64,000 nucleotides of DNA from Candidatus Dependentiae bacterium Noda2021 (GTDB lineage Bacteria; Babelota; Babeliae; Babelales; Vermiphilaceae): the NCBI GenBank assembly GCA_020886235.1, contig AP025250.1:620001-684000 (forward strand), in the 5' to 3' direction. Positions 44,524 to 54,091 of the stretch are shown piece after piece. The notes beneath the pieces were generated by a model. The model saw only the letters and a program-made list of their open reading frames with translations, was not told the DNA's origin and searched no databases. The translations under genes and the position numbers were made by a program. The stretch's first letter is position 1; the number at the start of each line of letters is the position of its first letter.

Positions 44524-45627
44524 TCACTTTTGATAATGACGTAACATGTTCAGCAATTGCGATACTTGTTTTTCATAATTAATAATTAAGACATTTTTTT
44601 GATTGAGTAGATCAATGAATAATTTGTTTAAATGCATCAATCGAACATTACAATATTGAAAGTAGAACAAAGATAACATCGTAATAATATAAGAAATTTT
44701 TTTAAAAATTTTAGGTACTTTAAAAGGGGGTGCATCTTTAACCATAAGTTTTTGATCAGAATAAAATGATTTTAACAATGAGTCATAGCTAACCTCTATC
44801 CCAGCAGAACAGGCATCCCATAATGCATTATGTACCGTATATTCTATCTCAAAGTAAGTCTTATCTTGTAGGATGTCTCCCAACATGGAAACATCTTCTT
44901 TTGAAAAACCGTTTATCTTTTTTCCTAAATAAAAACAAACAGCTTTGCGTGATTGAATAGAATTAGGTAATGTTAATTTAAATGAAAATTGATCAAATGG
45001 TTCTTTTGTCATATTAAAAATATCTTTTGTATCTGACGTAGTACAAATAAAAAAAATATTTTTGGCTTTCATATTTTTTTTCATCAATTTAGAAAAGGTT
45101 TGTGCTGCTTTTAAATTTTTTTCTAAACAATATGACTTGGAAAAGAACAATTCTATATCATTTAAAAAAACAACACTTTTTTGTTTTGAACGAAGCAAAG
45201 GGTCAATTAATCTTTTTAAATACGTGTGAGTACTAATATCATTACTTTTATCTAAACCACACTCTACATATCTATGAATCCAACCATTATTAGCCATAAG
45301 CGTCATAATGGAATGAGCTAGAGTAGTTTTTCCTGTACCACTAACACCGGATATCAAAAGGCCTTGAGGCATAGATTCACAAGAAATATCCTTTTGGATA
45401 ATTCTTGTGGCAAACAAATTTAAAATTTCTGGAGCACACTTAATGGCTTGAGCTACCATATCCTTGTCAAGCAGATCTGATTTGGGTTTTACAATAAACT
45501 CCTGAATATGATAGGCTATCGCCTCGGGCGACTGACCATTAACAACTCCCCTTAACGGCTTAAGATGCAATGTGTCCATACTATTGACCATAACTATATT
45601 AAAACATAGTATTAGAACTTTTTTCAA
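44524..45627 (-). CDS. AAA+ ATPase-like protein with signal peptide and C-terminal membrane helix
   Basis: The protein has 367 residues. Residues 1-16 look like a signal peptide (MKKVLILCFNIVMVNS), followed by MDTLH. An AAA+ core follows: Walker A G94-V-S-G-T-G-K100-T, and a Walker B-like strand VVFLNDIE (153-159) in which the usual D-E is N-D. A sensor-like FICTTSDTKD and a lid with the sequence SRKAVCFYLG come next. A hydrophobic helix (about 310-330) precedes the C-terminus. An AAA+ domain outside the cytoplasm is unusual, since ATP is normally absent there. Either the N-terminus is an uncleaved anchor facing inward, or the protein works in an ATP-containing host compartment. Confidence 0.65.
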   Translation of the reverse strand: MKKVLILCFNIVMVNSMDTLHLKPLRGVVNGQSPEAIAYHIQEFIVKPKSDLLDKDMVAQAIKCAPEILNLFATRIIQKDISCESMPQGLLISGVSGTGKTTLAHSIMTLMANNGWIHRYVECGLDKSNDISTHTYLKRLIDPLLRSKQKSVVFLNDIELFFSKSYCLEKNLKAAQTFSKLMKKNMKAKNIFFICTTSDTKDIFNMTKEPFDQFSFKLTLPNSIQSRKAVCFYLGKKINGFSKEDVSMLGDILQDKTYFEIEYTVHNALWDACSAGIEVSYDSLLKSFYSDQKLMVKDAPPFKVPKIFKKISYIITMLSLFYFQYCNVRLMHLNKLFIDLLNQKNVLIINYEKQVSQLLNMLRHYQK

Positions 45628-45748
45628 ATGTTTCTCCTGCGCATTAGTTTACTGTATGCGCAAGCAACCATACGAAAAATATAAAGTATTTGCAATCAAG
45701 AAATGGTTTAAAACAACCAATCAAATTTAAAGCTAGTAGATGTGCAGC

Positions 45749-47650
45749 TTATGGCCTACTTTTGCGTTCTATGTAGTTTTGAATCTCACGCGCGATGATA
45801 CCGCTACAGGCTTTGACGTTACATTCCATAACGGCAGCCATTTGGCGTGCTTGCCATTCATTGTAGGTAAAATTAAAGGTACCACACTGCTCGTTGGCAA
45901 TACAATTGGCAAGATTAAAATGTTCTAAGTATTTACGGTATTGCTCAAACTCGGGCTTGTCTTTAATTGAGTTCCACAGCTCGTTATCTTTTACCAAAGG
46001 CATATAGATGATGACTGGCTTACTTACATCTTTTTCATCTTTGAAGACTGAAATCGCTTTATGTTCAATACCAGTGTAAGTAATCTGCGGGAACTTTAAA
46101 TTGTGTTTACGCGCATACTGCTCAACCCGCGTAAATTCGGCAGGTATTGCAGCAGAAGCATCAATAAAAATAATAATATCAGCTTTTCTTTCAGGCCTTC
46201 TTCCACTCACGGGCGGATAGGGCAGATTAAAATCAAGACCAGCATCAGCCAATGATAATAAATCAGCATAAAAACTCTTAGTGGCATTAACCCCTTTCAT
46301 GTAATTAAATACAAAAGCTGGGACAATGAGCCTCACTTCCCCGGTTGGAACAGCAAGAATACTATCTATGACGTTGCGCACTACCTCAATTTTTATGTTG
46401 GGCTCAATATACTCTTTGTACATTTTGCGTGCCGTCGCTGCAAACGCAGAGCCGTAGATACCCAGTAAAAACCCAAAGCTCTGCTCGGGAGAAAAATCAA
46501 CCGACACCCCATTATTAAATTTTCTGCCAAATGCCCATGAGGGTATGTAGGCACCCTGCCATGCACTGCCAACTTCATACGGGGTAAACTCATACCATTC
46601 CTCTGGTTGGCCAATCTCCGCATGAACGGCCGTATAAATTGGCAGCGGATGCTGCGCAGAGTCTATTCGTTTTGCTTGCTCAGATAGTGCCATGGTTTGG
46701 CGCTTGCCACCTGCAAATCTAAAGATAGTACCTGCCAGCAACGTACCGTACAAATCTACAAGCCCCGTGGGCTGCTTAAATGATTTTTTAAGCAACAATA
46801 CATTAGAGATACTCGATAGGTCACTCAATGAAGGCGCTAGACCACTGGACAAATTTTTTACCGTAAAGTCTTTATACTGATCAATAGTCATATCTGATGA
46901 TAAATATCCGCCGAGTGTCCAGGTCGAACCAGAAAGTGTTGGTATGTAAGTTAACGTGTCGTACAAACCTGTTTTTGCCAGTGCGTTAACGGCACCCAAC
47001 GCGCTGAGCATAGCACGCACGCCGCCCCCACTGCACACCAGCGCAATTTCAGGCACGTATTGTATTTTTTTCTTGAATAGTTTTTCCAGCGATTGTTGTA
47101 CCACGCTTGTGCGCTTTTTCCTAAATGCTACTTCCTGCGGGCATAATTCATTGCCCATACGTACTTTCGCGGTAGTATTTTTATACGGGTTCATGGCAAT
47201 CATGCTAAGCAGCTGTTTTGAGACACTCCGTAAATCATCAATTTGGCTTTCAATGCTATCAACCACTGGTTTAATGGCATTCCATTGCACGGTTGTGTAC
47301 CCACGCAAGCCCGTCGCACTTTTTGCTATGTAAAAACTATCACCCTCTCCAATACCGACATTCTTAGGATTAAGTCTTTTAAATTCGTCTTCAGACATTT
47401 GTTGTTTTAATAATGATTGATTATATGAAAAAGCAAGTTCACGATATTGAAACGGCTTAAAACTTAAGCGCTCTTGAATGGTAGAAGATTCTTGCTCCAT
47501 TTTTTTTACCGGCGTGCCGCGTGTGGCTGTGCCAGCGAGTACATAGTATTGCGCAATATAGATATCATCACCCGTTTTATTATGAATGGTGATACGGTCA
47601 GCGAATAATGACAACGGCATTAACACACTTAGGATAATACCATACTTCAT
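45749..47650 (-). CDS. Exported cytosolic-phospholipase-A2-like (eukaryotic type) lipase
   Basis: The protein has 633 residues with a signal peptide (1-17). Residues about 198-630 match the catalytic domain of animal cPLA2: the oxyanion/arginine motif CSGGGVRAM with R212, the nucleophile TLSGSTW with S242, EWYEFTPYEVGSAWQGAYIPSWAFGRKF (351-378), FGFLLGIYGSAFA (392-404), and the catalytic-Asp motif LADAGLDFNLPYP with D469, then ADIIIFIDASA. Residues 18-110 are beta-rich and do not look like the calcium-binding C2 domain. It probably hydrolyses host phospholipids, for example for escape from a vacuole. Similarity over several separate motifs suggests transfer from a eukaryote. It lies among other exported proteins, on its own transcript. 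Confidence 0.88.
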   Translation of the reverse strand: MKYGIILSVLMPLSLFADRITIHNKTGDDIYIAQYYVLAGTATRGTPVKKMEQESSTIQERLSFKPFQYRELAFSYNQSLLKQQMSEDEFKRLNPKNVGIGEGDSFYIAKSATGLRGYTTVQWNAIKPVVDSIESQIDDLRSVSKQLLSMIAMNPYKNTTAKVRMGNELCPQEVAFRKKRTSVVQQSLEKLFKKKIQYVPEIALVCSGGGVRAMLSALGAVNALAKTGLYDTLTYIPTLSGSTWTLGGYLSSDMTIDQYKDFTVKNLSSGLAPSLSDLSSISNVLLLKKSFKQPTGLVDLYGTLLAGTIFRFAGGKRQTMALSEQAKRIDSAQHPLPIYTAVHAEIGQPEEWYEFTPYEVGSAWQGAYIPSWAFGRKFNNGVSVDFSPEQSFGFLLGIYGSAFAATARKMYKEYIEPNIKIEVVRNVIDSILAVPTGEVRLIVPAFVFNYMKGVNATKSFYADLLSLADAGLDFNLPYPPVSGRRPERKADIIIFIDASAAIPAEFTRVEQYARKHNLKFPQITYTGIEHKAISVFKDEKDVSKPVIIYMPLVKDNELWNSIKDKPEFEQYRKYLEHFNLANCIANEQCGTFNFTYNEWQARQMAAVMECNVKACSGIIAREIQNYIERKSRP

Positions 47651-47762
47651 TACACGCCTCCTTTAAATAATGATACATAATTATTATTATAAAATGATCG
47701 CTTACTCGCGCGCAATAATTAATACTAATAGACCTGCTGAGTGCTTCACGTTAGAACATTTA

Positions 47763-49088
47763 TTACTGCTTATAGTGTGAGTAGGGCCACGTGCTATACG
47801 GTTCATGGGTAGTCCCATAATATTCAGGGCGTTGGTCTAACAATTCTGACCATGATTGCACGGGAGGTTGTTGAATAATCATAGAATATGGTTGCTGATA
47901 CTCCGCTACGATATCACTTGCAGATTGGTACACCGGCATTGCATGCTGATTATCATATACATAGTGAGTGATTGCCTGATTATTTGCAATAGAAGGTGCG
48001 TTTACCGTAGGTGCTACAAGGGTATTTTCGCTTCCTTGATATTCAATCTGATGAGTATCCCAATGATCTACAACCATTTGATAAGTGTTGTACCGGGCTT
48101 TGCATCGATGACAGGTAAATATGAGCGGGTGTGTATGCTGCAAGAGGCACCCTAATGCCTCCTCGGGGCGCGCATAGCGCTTTGAACATTGGTCATACGA
48201 GCAAATGTATTCTGAATCTATTCTATGTATGTAATAAAAATGATTTACCCCACTCATCCACGAGTGTAATGCAACCCCACAACACCGACACTTTGCAATA
48301 ACGGTATTAATTTCATCTTTAATAGAAAATATCGGTTGTGTCATATTGGTATTGGCTTGGGCATAATAAGCCGCGATCGCAATTGCATTATTCACGTGAG
48401 AAACAGACTGCGAGCGCATCGATGAGCTTGAATTAGAGCGATGCTCGCTTGTATGGCTGGCTTCTTCTTTGCCCGCTACTTTTTTTGGTTTTACTGGTGA
48501 ATAATGCTCTCTGACATCTACATCCTGTGGGATGTCAGTACACAATCCAAAATGATTTCGTATGCTAATTTCAGAACTTATCAACTTATTGCAAAACGGA
48601 CAAATAAATAAATCGGGATGAGAGTGAAGCGCGATATGACTGAGCATCATGGCGATTGATTTTACTTTTTTATCACACCCTGCAGTATAACAAACATACT
48701 CGGTATTACGTTTGTGATCCAACCGCAGATGGCTTTTCAGCCCCGACCACGTGTGCTGTTTATCACAACACTCATATTTTTTTGTGTTTCTACGATTTCT
48801 AATCAGGTTAAAAAAATTATTTTTGTTAATAGTATAATCCAAATTTATATCAAACTCGTAACCTTCAACAATACGCTTGGTTGCAAGATATTTGGCTAAC
48901 GGCGGTTTAATAATTTTTACATAGGGTTGGTTGACCTGATCATCAGACTCATAGGATTCATCCGATTCACGAGAGTCATGCAAGGGAATTTTTTGATCCC
49001 TAATTTTAATATGTTGTTGTCGGTTATTATTGCGCTCCATGGGAAAAGCACATGCAGTAATAACCACCATAAAAAAAATAGGCTTCAT
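47763..49088 (-). CDS. Exported C2H2 zinc-finger protein, copy 1
   Basis: The protein has 441 residues with a signal peptide (1-16) then MERNN. It holds two copies of a three-finger module. Module one: CCDKQHTWSGLKSHLRLDH; C-x4-C-x12-H-x3-H (CYTAGC...HIALH); C-x2-C-x12-H-x3-C (CPFC...HFGLC). Module two: CCGVALHSWMSGVNHFYYIH; CSYDQC-type; CHRC...HWDTH. A low-complexity linker lies between, and the C-terminus is Gln/Tyr/Pro-rich. Eukaryotic C2H2 fingers bind nucleic acids or proteins. With a signal peptide this protein should leave the cytoplasm; action in the host is an inference. Confidence 0.75.
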   Translation of the reverse strand: MKPIFFMVVITACAFPMERNNNRQQHIKIRDQKIPLHDSRESDESYESDDQVNQPYVKIIKPPLAKYLATKRIVEGYEFDINLDYTINKNNFFNLIRNRRNTKKYECCDKQHTWSGLKSHLRLDHKRNTEYVCYTAGCDKKVKSIAMMLSHIALHSHPDLFICPFCNKLISSEISIRNHFGLCTDIPQDVDVREHYSPVKPKKVAGKEEASHTSEHRSNSSSSMRSQSVSHVNNAIAIAAYYAQANTNMTQPIFSIKDEINTVIAKCRCCGVALHSWMSGVNHFYYIHRIDSEYICSYDQCSKRYARPEEALGCLLQHTHPLIFTCHRCKARYNTYQMVVDHWDTHQIEYQGSENTLVAPTVNAPSIANNQAITHYVYDNQHAMPVYQSASDIVAEYQQPYSMIIQQPPVQSWSELLDQRPEYYGTTHEPYSTWPYSHYKQ

Positions 49089-49183
49089 GCATTCCTATCA
49101 TGTTAAAACTATACTTAACATGATATTCAAATATAAAATAAATTTTAAATAAAAAAATTATTTTATATATTTAATGTACCATT

Positions 49184-50074
49184 CTATGCACTTCTGTAGA
49201 GCAATGAAGCTGAAATAAATTTTATAGAACCGGCAAACTCAGCTAAGCCGCTGGCTATTCTATTAATCGTTACCACTACTAATGACTCAGAAGTGACGCC
49301 GGTAATTGTTAATGGAAATGTTACATGAAACTCTGCTTCAATACCCGGTGTACCGCTGAATGGAACAGCAATGGGACCAGAGGTTAAATTCGGTTGGCTA
49401 TAGGTACCACCCACAATACCACCATTAGTTGGAACAAAATCTACATCAGCTTCAACCTGCACAAAGCCTTGGTTGGCTGCCAGCGTATCGACCGTGAAAT
49501 GCGCGACTAAGGACATTGGTTCACTTGGGTTTAAATTGACTGGCAAATTAAACATTAAAGTCACGGGCCCATTGGGATTGGGTACTCCTGTTAAAGAGCC
49601 ACCTTCTACAAAAAACGCACCCGTTAACGATAAGTCAAAACCTCTAATTAATACAATATTTTCTAATGTAGCATCGGTGTCGTAGATATTAAATAGTAAT
49701 GAATCTTGTAGCGCTAAACCAGTAGGCCCTGTTGCGCCTGCTTGACCAGTTGCGCCCTGTAAACCTTGCGCACCAGAATTACCCGTCGGACCGGTAATTC
49801 CTACAGCACCCTGGGCACCGGTAATTCCCGTAAAACCGGTTAACCCGGTTACGCCACTTGCGCCAGTATTTCCAGTATTTCCTGTCAGCGATAAAATTGC
49901 TGCATTAAAACCACTTAATGAAGGTAGTGGTATGCCACAAACAGCGCCTTGGACTGTGAGATTATTTTTTACCATTAAGGCCGGTGTGCACATGCTGTTT
50001 TTAACTTTAACTATGTTGTCATAAGAGCTGACATTACATCCAAATACAAGTAATGTAGCAATAATATTTTTCAT
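49184..50074 (-). CDS. Exported collagen-like protein 1
   Basis: The protein has 296 residues. After a signal peptide (about 1-17) comes a short cysteine-containing segment with [11 protein letters not shown], then about 19 Gly-X-Y triplets (residues about 65-121) rich in GxT and GAQ, then a 170-residue beta-rich C-terminal domain. Gly-X-Thr triplets of this type form collagen triple helices in bacterial surface proteins such as BclA. The C-terminal domain probably acts as a trimerisation head. It is the last gene of a three-gene operon; its start overlaps the stop of the previous gene by four bases. Confidence 0.8.
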   Translation of the reverse strand: MKNIIATLLVFGCNVSSYDNIVKVKNSMCTPALMVKNNLTVQGAVCGIPLPSLSGFNAAILSLTGNTGNTGASGVTGLTGFTGITGAQGAVGITGPTGNSGAQGLQGATGQAGATGPTGLALQDSLLFNIYDTDATLENIVLIRGFDLSLTGAFFVEGGSLTGVPNPNGPVTLMFNLPVNLNPSEPMSLVAHFTVDTLAANQGFVQVEADVDFVPTNGGIVGGTYSQPNLTSGPIAVPFSGTPGIEAEFHVTFPLTITGVTSESLVVVTINRIASGLAEFAGSIKFISASLLYRSA

Positions 50075-51027
50075 ATTTGTACTCGCGCATATTTAAAACT
50101 AACTCCAACTAAATTAGTAACCACCTGGGATTCTGTAAGGGTTGGAGTAATCCGTACAAACCCTAATACGAGATAATTACCCGGCACCGCATTAGTCAAC
50201 GTAAAAGTAACTGACACATTTTCTGCTGTTGTTCCTGCATTTGGTATTGGTGGCTGTATGATAATGTCATCGGTATTTACAAAATTTACCACGTTAAACG
50301 TGAAGGGTTGGGTGGCGGTTGCAAATGCAGCCCAATGTACTGCAACTTTAAAAACCCCCAGAGACGCTTGATTTATAAACGTCATTCCTACGGTGACTGG
50401 TTGAGTTACATCCATATTTTCAGGAATTTTCAGCATCACGGGCACTATTGGCTGTTGCTGATCTGATGGTACTAACGAAATGTAACTAATATTAAAACCA
50501 GTTACATTTAAAAATCCTGCAAGGGGTGCATTTTCGGCTGCCCCAATAGGATTTAAAACGCCCCCACCAAAATACAAATCCCAAATAGACATTTGGTTTG
50601 CAGAAAAACTCACCGCATTCGTTCCTGTTGCTGCCGCCGGGCCAGTTTGACCGGTAAAACCAGTAACCCCCGTTACACCCCGCGGCCCAGTAGCACCAGT
50701 AAAACCCGTAGACCCAATCGGTCCGGTATTGCCAGTAGCACCTGCAAGGCCTTGAGCTCCTAATGCGCCTTGATTACCTGTTAGTCCGGTAAGACCCGTA
50801 ACACCAGTGAATACTCCGGTTAACGCGCCCGGATCACTGGGTATAGGAAAAAGTATATTTTGAATTGTATTGCATCCAGGTGCACACAAATCGCCACAAA
50901 TAATTGCGTTGTTAACGCATGCCGCTTTCTTTACCCGAAGTGAGTAGTAACAGTTATTATCATCTCTCGTGTTTATTGCTAAAGGAGTTATCAACAGTAA
51001 TGTACTCAATGCAATTATCTGTTTCAT
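50071..51027 (-). CDS. Exported collagen-like protein 2
   Basis: The protein has 318 residues: a signal peptide (1-20), a cysteine-containing segment ([16 protein letters not shown]), about 20 Gly-X-Y triplets (residues about 71-132; [16 protein letters not shown] type) and a beta-rich C-terminal domain of about 180 residues. It overlaps the downstream collagen-like gene by the four bases ATGA and follows the upstream one after 13 bases. The three C-terminal heads share little obvious sequence, which suggests different binding surfaces on a common stalk. Confidence 0.8.
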   Translation of the reverse strand: MKQIIALSTLLLITPLAINTRDDNNCYYSLRVKKAACVNNAIICGDLCAPGCNTIQNILFPIPSDPGALTGVFTGVTGLTGLTGNQGALGAQGLAGATGNTGPIGSTGFTGATGPRGVTGVTGFTGQTGPAAATGTNAVSFSANQMSIWDLYFGGGVLNPIGAAENAPLAGFLNVTGFNISYISLVPSDQQQPIVPVMLKIPENMDVTQPVTVGMTFINQASLGVFKVAVHWAAFATATQPFTFNVVNFVNTDDIIIQPPIPNAGTTAENVSVTFTLTNAVPGNYLVLGFVRITPTLTESQVVTNLVGVSFKYARVQI

Positions 51028-51040
51028 CGTAAAATTTCCT

Positions 51041-51934
51041 TTAGCTATTAGGTTGTTGTTGGGTTACTACTTCAAACGATGCTAAGTACACCGGTCCTGC
51101 AAATTCTTGTGCTGGAACCGTAGATGCAATACGATCAACACGCGCTGCTCTATTTTCCAACCCAAGACCCACTAATATCGGATTTGTAATCGAAACCGCA
51201 ATATGCTGGGGTCCACTTAACGATGGAGTAATCAATATATCGGCAGTGGTTGTGGTACCAACTTGAAAAGTGTTTACAGCATTGGGAACTATACGTAACA
51301 CATTGAGTTGCAAACGTATCAATCCTGCTGTTGCTGGACTTCCTGTAGGAATAATAAGATGAACGACTGACCGTAATTCAGCATTGGTAGTATCAGGTAA
51401 CAAATATTCAAAGGTTACTTGGCTACCCACATTTAACGTGCGTGTTATAAGTGTCTCACCAGTGCCATAGAGATTATTAAAGGTAAAGAACGGTGCAGCT
51501 ACATTACCATTTGATGTGGCTGCGGTGATCACTTGAGATTGAATAAGCGAAGCCGTCCCCGGTGCACCCGTTACGCCCAAGGGACCCTGCGAACCGGTCA
51601 ACCCCGTAAGACCAGTAGCACCAGTAGGGCCATTCGGACCGGTGAACCCAGTAAGGCCTGTAGCACCATCTGGTCCTGTTGCACCCGTGTTACCGGTGCT
51701 TCCTTGAGCACCCCGCGCACCGGGTGTCCCTGATCCCGTGATAGCTCCGGTTAATCCCGTAAATGTTAAATTGGGCAATATGAGAGATCCACATACTAAT
51801 AATTTTTGAGTTACTGCGGCACTCCCACCAACCACTAACGTATTAGCTTTTAGATGTTTTTTCGTTTTTAACGAGCACAGCTTTGCCTCAGCTGCAGAAC
51901 AGATCAATAAGAAAATCGCAAAATAGTGTATCAT
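51041..51934 (-). CDS. Exported collagen-like protein 3
   Basis: The protein has 297 residues from the ATG at 51934, chosen because AAGGTG sits at correct spacing before it; an in-frame GTG nine bases upstream lies inside that site. A signal peptide (about 1-17) is followed by [27 protein letters not shown], about 22 Gly-X-Y triplets (about residues 60-130, [13 protein letters not shown] type) and a beta-rich C-terminal domain. It is the first gene of the operon of three. Likely surface fibre or adhesin; the ligand is unknown. Confidence 0.8.
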   Translation of the reverse strand: MIHYFAIFLLICSAAEAKLCSLKTKKHLKANTLVVGGSAAVTQKLLVCGSLILPNLTFTGLTGAITGSGTPGARGAQGSTGNTGATGPDGATGLTGFTGPNGPTGATGLTGLTGSQGPLGVTGAPGTASLIQSQVITAATSNGNVAAPFFTFNNLYGTGETLITRTLNVGSQVTFEYLLPDTTNAELRSVVHLIIPTGSPATAGLIRLQLNVLRIVPNAVNTFQVGTTTTADILITPSLSGPQHIAVSITNPILVGLGLENRAARVDRIASTVPAQEFAGPVYLASFEVVTQQQPNS

Positions 51935-52083
51935 TACTTGCACCTTATATTGTTACTTTTAGCAACACTAAAAAAAACTAATTTTCCGATGCAACAATAT
52001 CAATTGCAAGTCAAAAAAAAGGCACTCATCATTCACTTATTATGTAAATAGATGCGTGAGTGTTAATTTTTAGCCCCTGCGGA

Positions 52084-53943
52084 CTATAGATTTTTAAAAT
52101 ATCTATGATATTCGTGAATTGAGTCATCAACAATTTCCTGAGTAACGTGATTGGTAATGCACTCATTATTGTAATTCACATCATTAGTTGGTTGGGGACA
52201 GAAATTGTTGGCGTACCCATAGTGATGTAGCACATTATTATATACTGGATTGTACGTAGTTTGTTCCACGTCCTGCGGATAATAATGAAATTCATCTGCA
52301 AAGTCTATGGCTTGTTGAGATATTATCCCTCTATTGCTGTCAGTGAATTGATGTGCATTAGGTGGAATATTAATAACATGTGGTTGCATATTCGAGATAA
52401 CTATATTGTTTTGTACACCGCTATAGGGGATATAGTTATTATTTGCTTCTAGAGTGTCTTTCAATTCAATACACTCAGACTCTACATGCTTGAGCAAATT
52501 TTCACGCGTTTGACAATCAATGTTACATAATGAGCAGATAAAAATAGTTTTGTCTTTGTTTTTAATAAAACACTCCAGTGCTTTGATATTTGTGCCGTAA
52601 ATCACCTTACAATGTGGGCATATGTAGTATGAATTTAATTGTTGATGCCGATTAGATACATGATTGAGAGCTACTTTCCAATTATTTAACACCATTCCAC
52701 AACACGTGATTTTTTGTATTACAGAATCAATATGTTTCTTTTGAGTTTCAACCAGGGTGCCCTTATTAGGGCTTGATACGGATTTACTCATAGCCACCGG
52801 CATAAGATTCTTGGAGTTTACACAATGGCGCCGATGCTGTTTGTATTCATCAAAATGTTTTAATACTTTAGTGCACTTCACACATTCAAAGGCCTTTGTA
52901 TCCCAGTGTTGTATATAGCAACTAGCAGCTCTATTAGAATGTGCGTACGTTTTTCTACACAGAGGACATGCCGACTTTGTATCAACTTTAGTTTGTTTAA
53001 TGTAGTTTAAAATTCCAAACCACGTGGTAAAACACTGTATTAAATTCTCTTTCCGCTGTTGATGGTTTTTTTTAACTACCTGAGTGATTTCGGCGACATA
53101 TTCAGTAATGTGGTAACGACTCGGAATCGTATTATTTTCCGTGCCCGTTAAGCAAAACTTTGAAAACGTAAGTTCATCATCAGGAGCAATTTTTTCAGAT
53201 TCATTTGATTTTTTATCAGCGGACTTGATTACTTTTTTATTAATTGGATTCACAGCGTGCTGTATTACAATTTCAGGCGTTTCTTTTTGCACCGGTAATG
53301 CCACATTATCTTTGTACAGACAACTTAAAAAATGCAACTCCAACGCACGTTGTGAATCTCTAATCCCACCCTGGGTGGGACATCCTCGTGGGCAGTCAAA
53401 CAGATCTTGGTGTTCGTGCGATGCAATATGTTCATAGCCCAATTGATATGTTGAGCAGAGGGTAGTACACTGAGGGCATTGTACTTTTTTGCCCACCGAG
53501 TGATTTTTTCTAACGTGACAGGTAAACTCTTTCCAATCCATAATCAATTGAATATTTGATACACAGCAGCGGTACTTTATCTGATTGCGTCTACTTTTAA
53601 TAAGTTGACTCAAAACTTTTCTGTTATCATTTTGAGAAAGCGATGTATCAAACCCAAACCCCTCTAATACTATTTTTGATACATTACCTTTGCTTGAACA
53701 TATTGTTAATGGTTTGGTACTTGCAACTAATCTTGGAGCACTGTGGCCAGACTTTACGTGCGATGGTATTTGGGTGAATCCTTGATGTGCAAGTGCTGGC
53801 GTAGAAGGATTCCAATCATTTAAAATGTCTTCAAATAAATCTAAATTGCTCTCTACATCAGGTGAATCTGTGTAATTAATTTGTTCTGCTGCATGAACAA
53901 AAAAAGTAACAAGCATTAAATGAAATGCAATTTTTTTGATCAC
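52084..53943 (-). CDS. Exported C2H2 zinc-finger protein, copy 2
   Basis: The protein has 619 residues with a signal peptide (1-18). It carries three zinc-finger modules. The first runs from CCVSNIQLIMDW (H-x4-H) through CPQC...HIASH to a C/H cluster. The second is less regular (ACPLC, then CVKC...HRRHC). The third runs CCGMVLNNWKVALNHVSNRH, CPHC, CSLC...HVESEC. The first finger of each good module starts with a CC doublet and holds a conserved Trp. The C-terminus is rich in Asn, Tyr and His. It is a paralogue of the genes at 47763 and 54092, which flank the collagen-like operon. Role unknown. Confidence 0.75.
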   Translation of the reverse strand: MIKKIAFHLMLVTFFVHAAEQINYTDSPDVESNLDLFEDILNDWNPSTPALAHQGFTQIPSHVKSGHSAPRLVASTKPLTICSSKGNVSKIVLEGFGFDTSLSQNDNRKVLSQLIKSRRNQIKYRCCVSNIQLIMDWKEFTCHVRKNHSVGKKVQCPQCTTLCSTYQLGYEHIASHEHQDLFDCPRGCPTQGGIRDSQRALELHFLSCLYKDNVALPVQKETPEIVIQHAVNPINKKVIKSADKKSNESEKIAPDDELTFSKFCLTGTENNTIPSRYHITEYVAEITQVVKKNHQQRKENLIQCFTTWFGILNYIKQTKVDTKSACPLCRKTYAHSNRAASCYIQHWDTKAFECVKCTKVLKHFDEYKQHRRHCVNSKNLMPVAMSKSVSSPNKGTLVETQKKHIDSVIQKITCCGMVLNNWKVALNHVSNRHQQLNSYYICPHCKVIYGTNIKALECFIKNKDKTIFICSLCNIDCQTRENLLKHVESECIELKDTLEANNNYIPYSGVQNNIVISNMQPHVINIPPNAHQFTDSNRGIISQQAIDFADEFHYYPQDVEQTTYNPVYNNVLHHYGYANNFCPQPTNDVNYNNECITNHVTQEIVDDSIHEYHRYFKNL

Positions 53944-54091
53944 TTAACAACCTCCCCTTTATTAATCATACCGCACCATTACATTGTTTTGTAATATTCA
54001 TAATAGTAAAATGTAATTATCAATTATCTGGTAAGTAATGAAGTAACATTAGATGGACAGTCTGAGATAACGATCAAATAGCTTAGGAAAA

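Noticed and set aside
49700-51760. Short tandem repeats resembling a CRISPR array or VNTR
   Set aside because: The period is nine bases or multiples and codes Gly-X-Thr triplets; there are no constant repeats with unique spacers.
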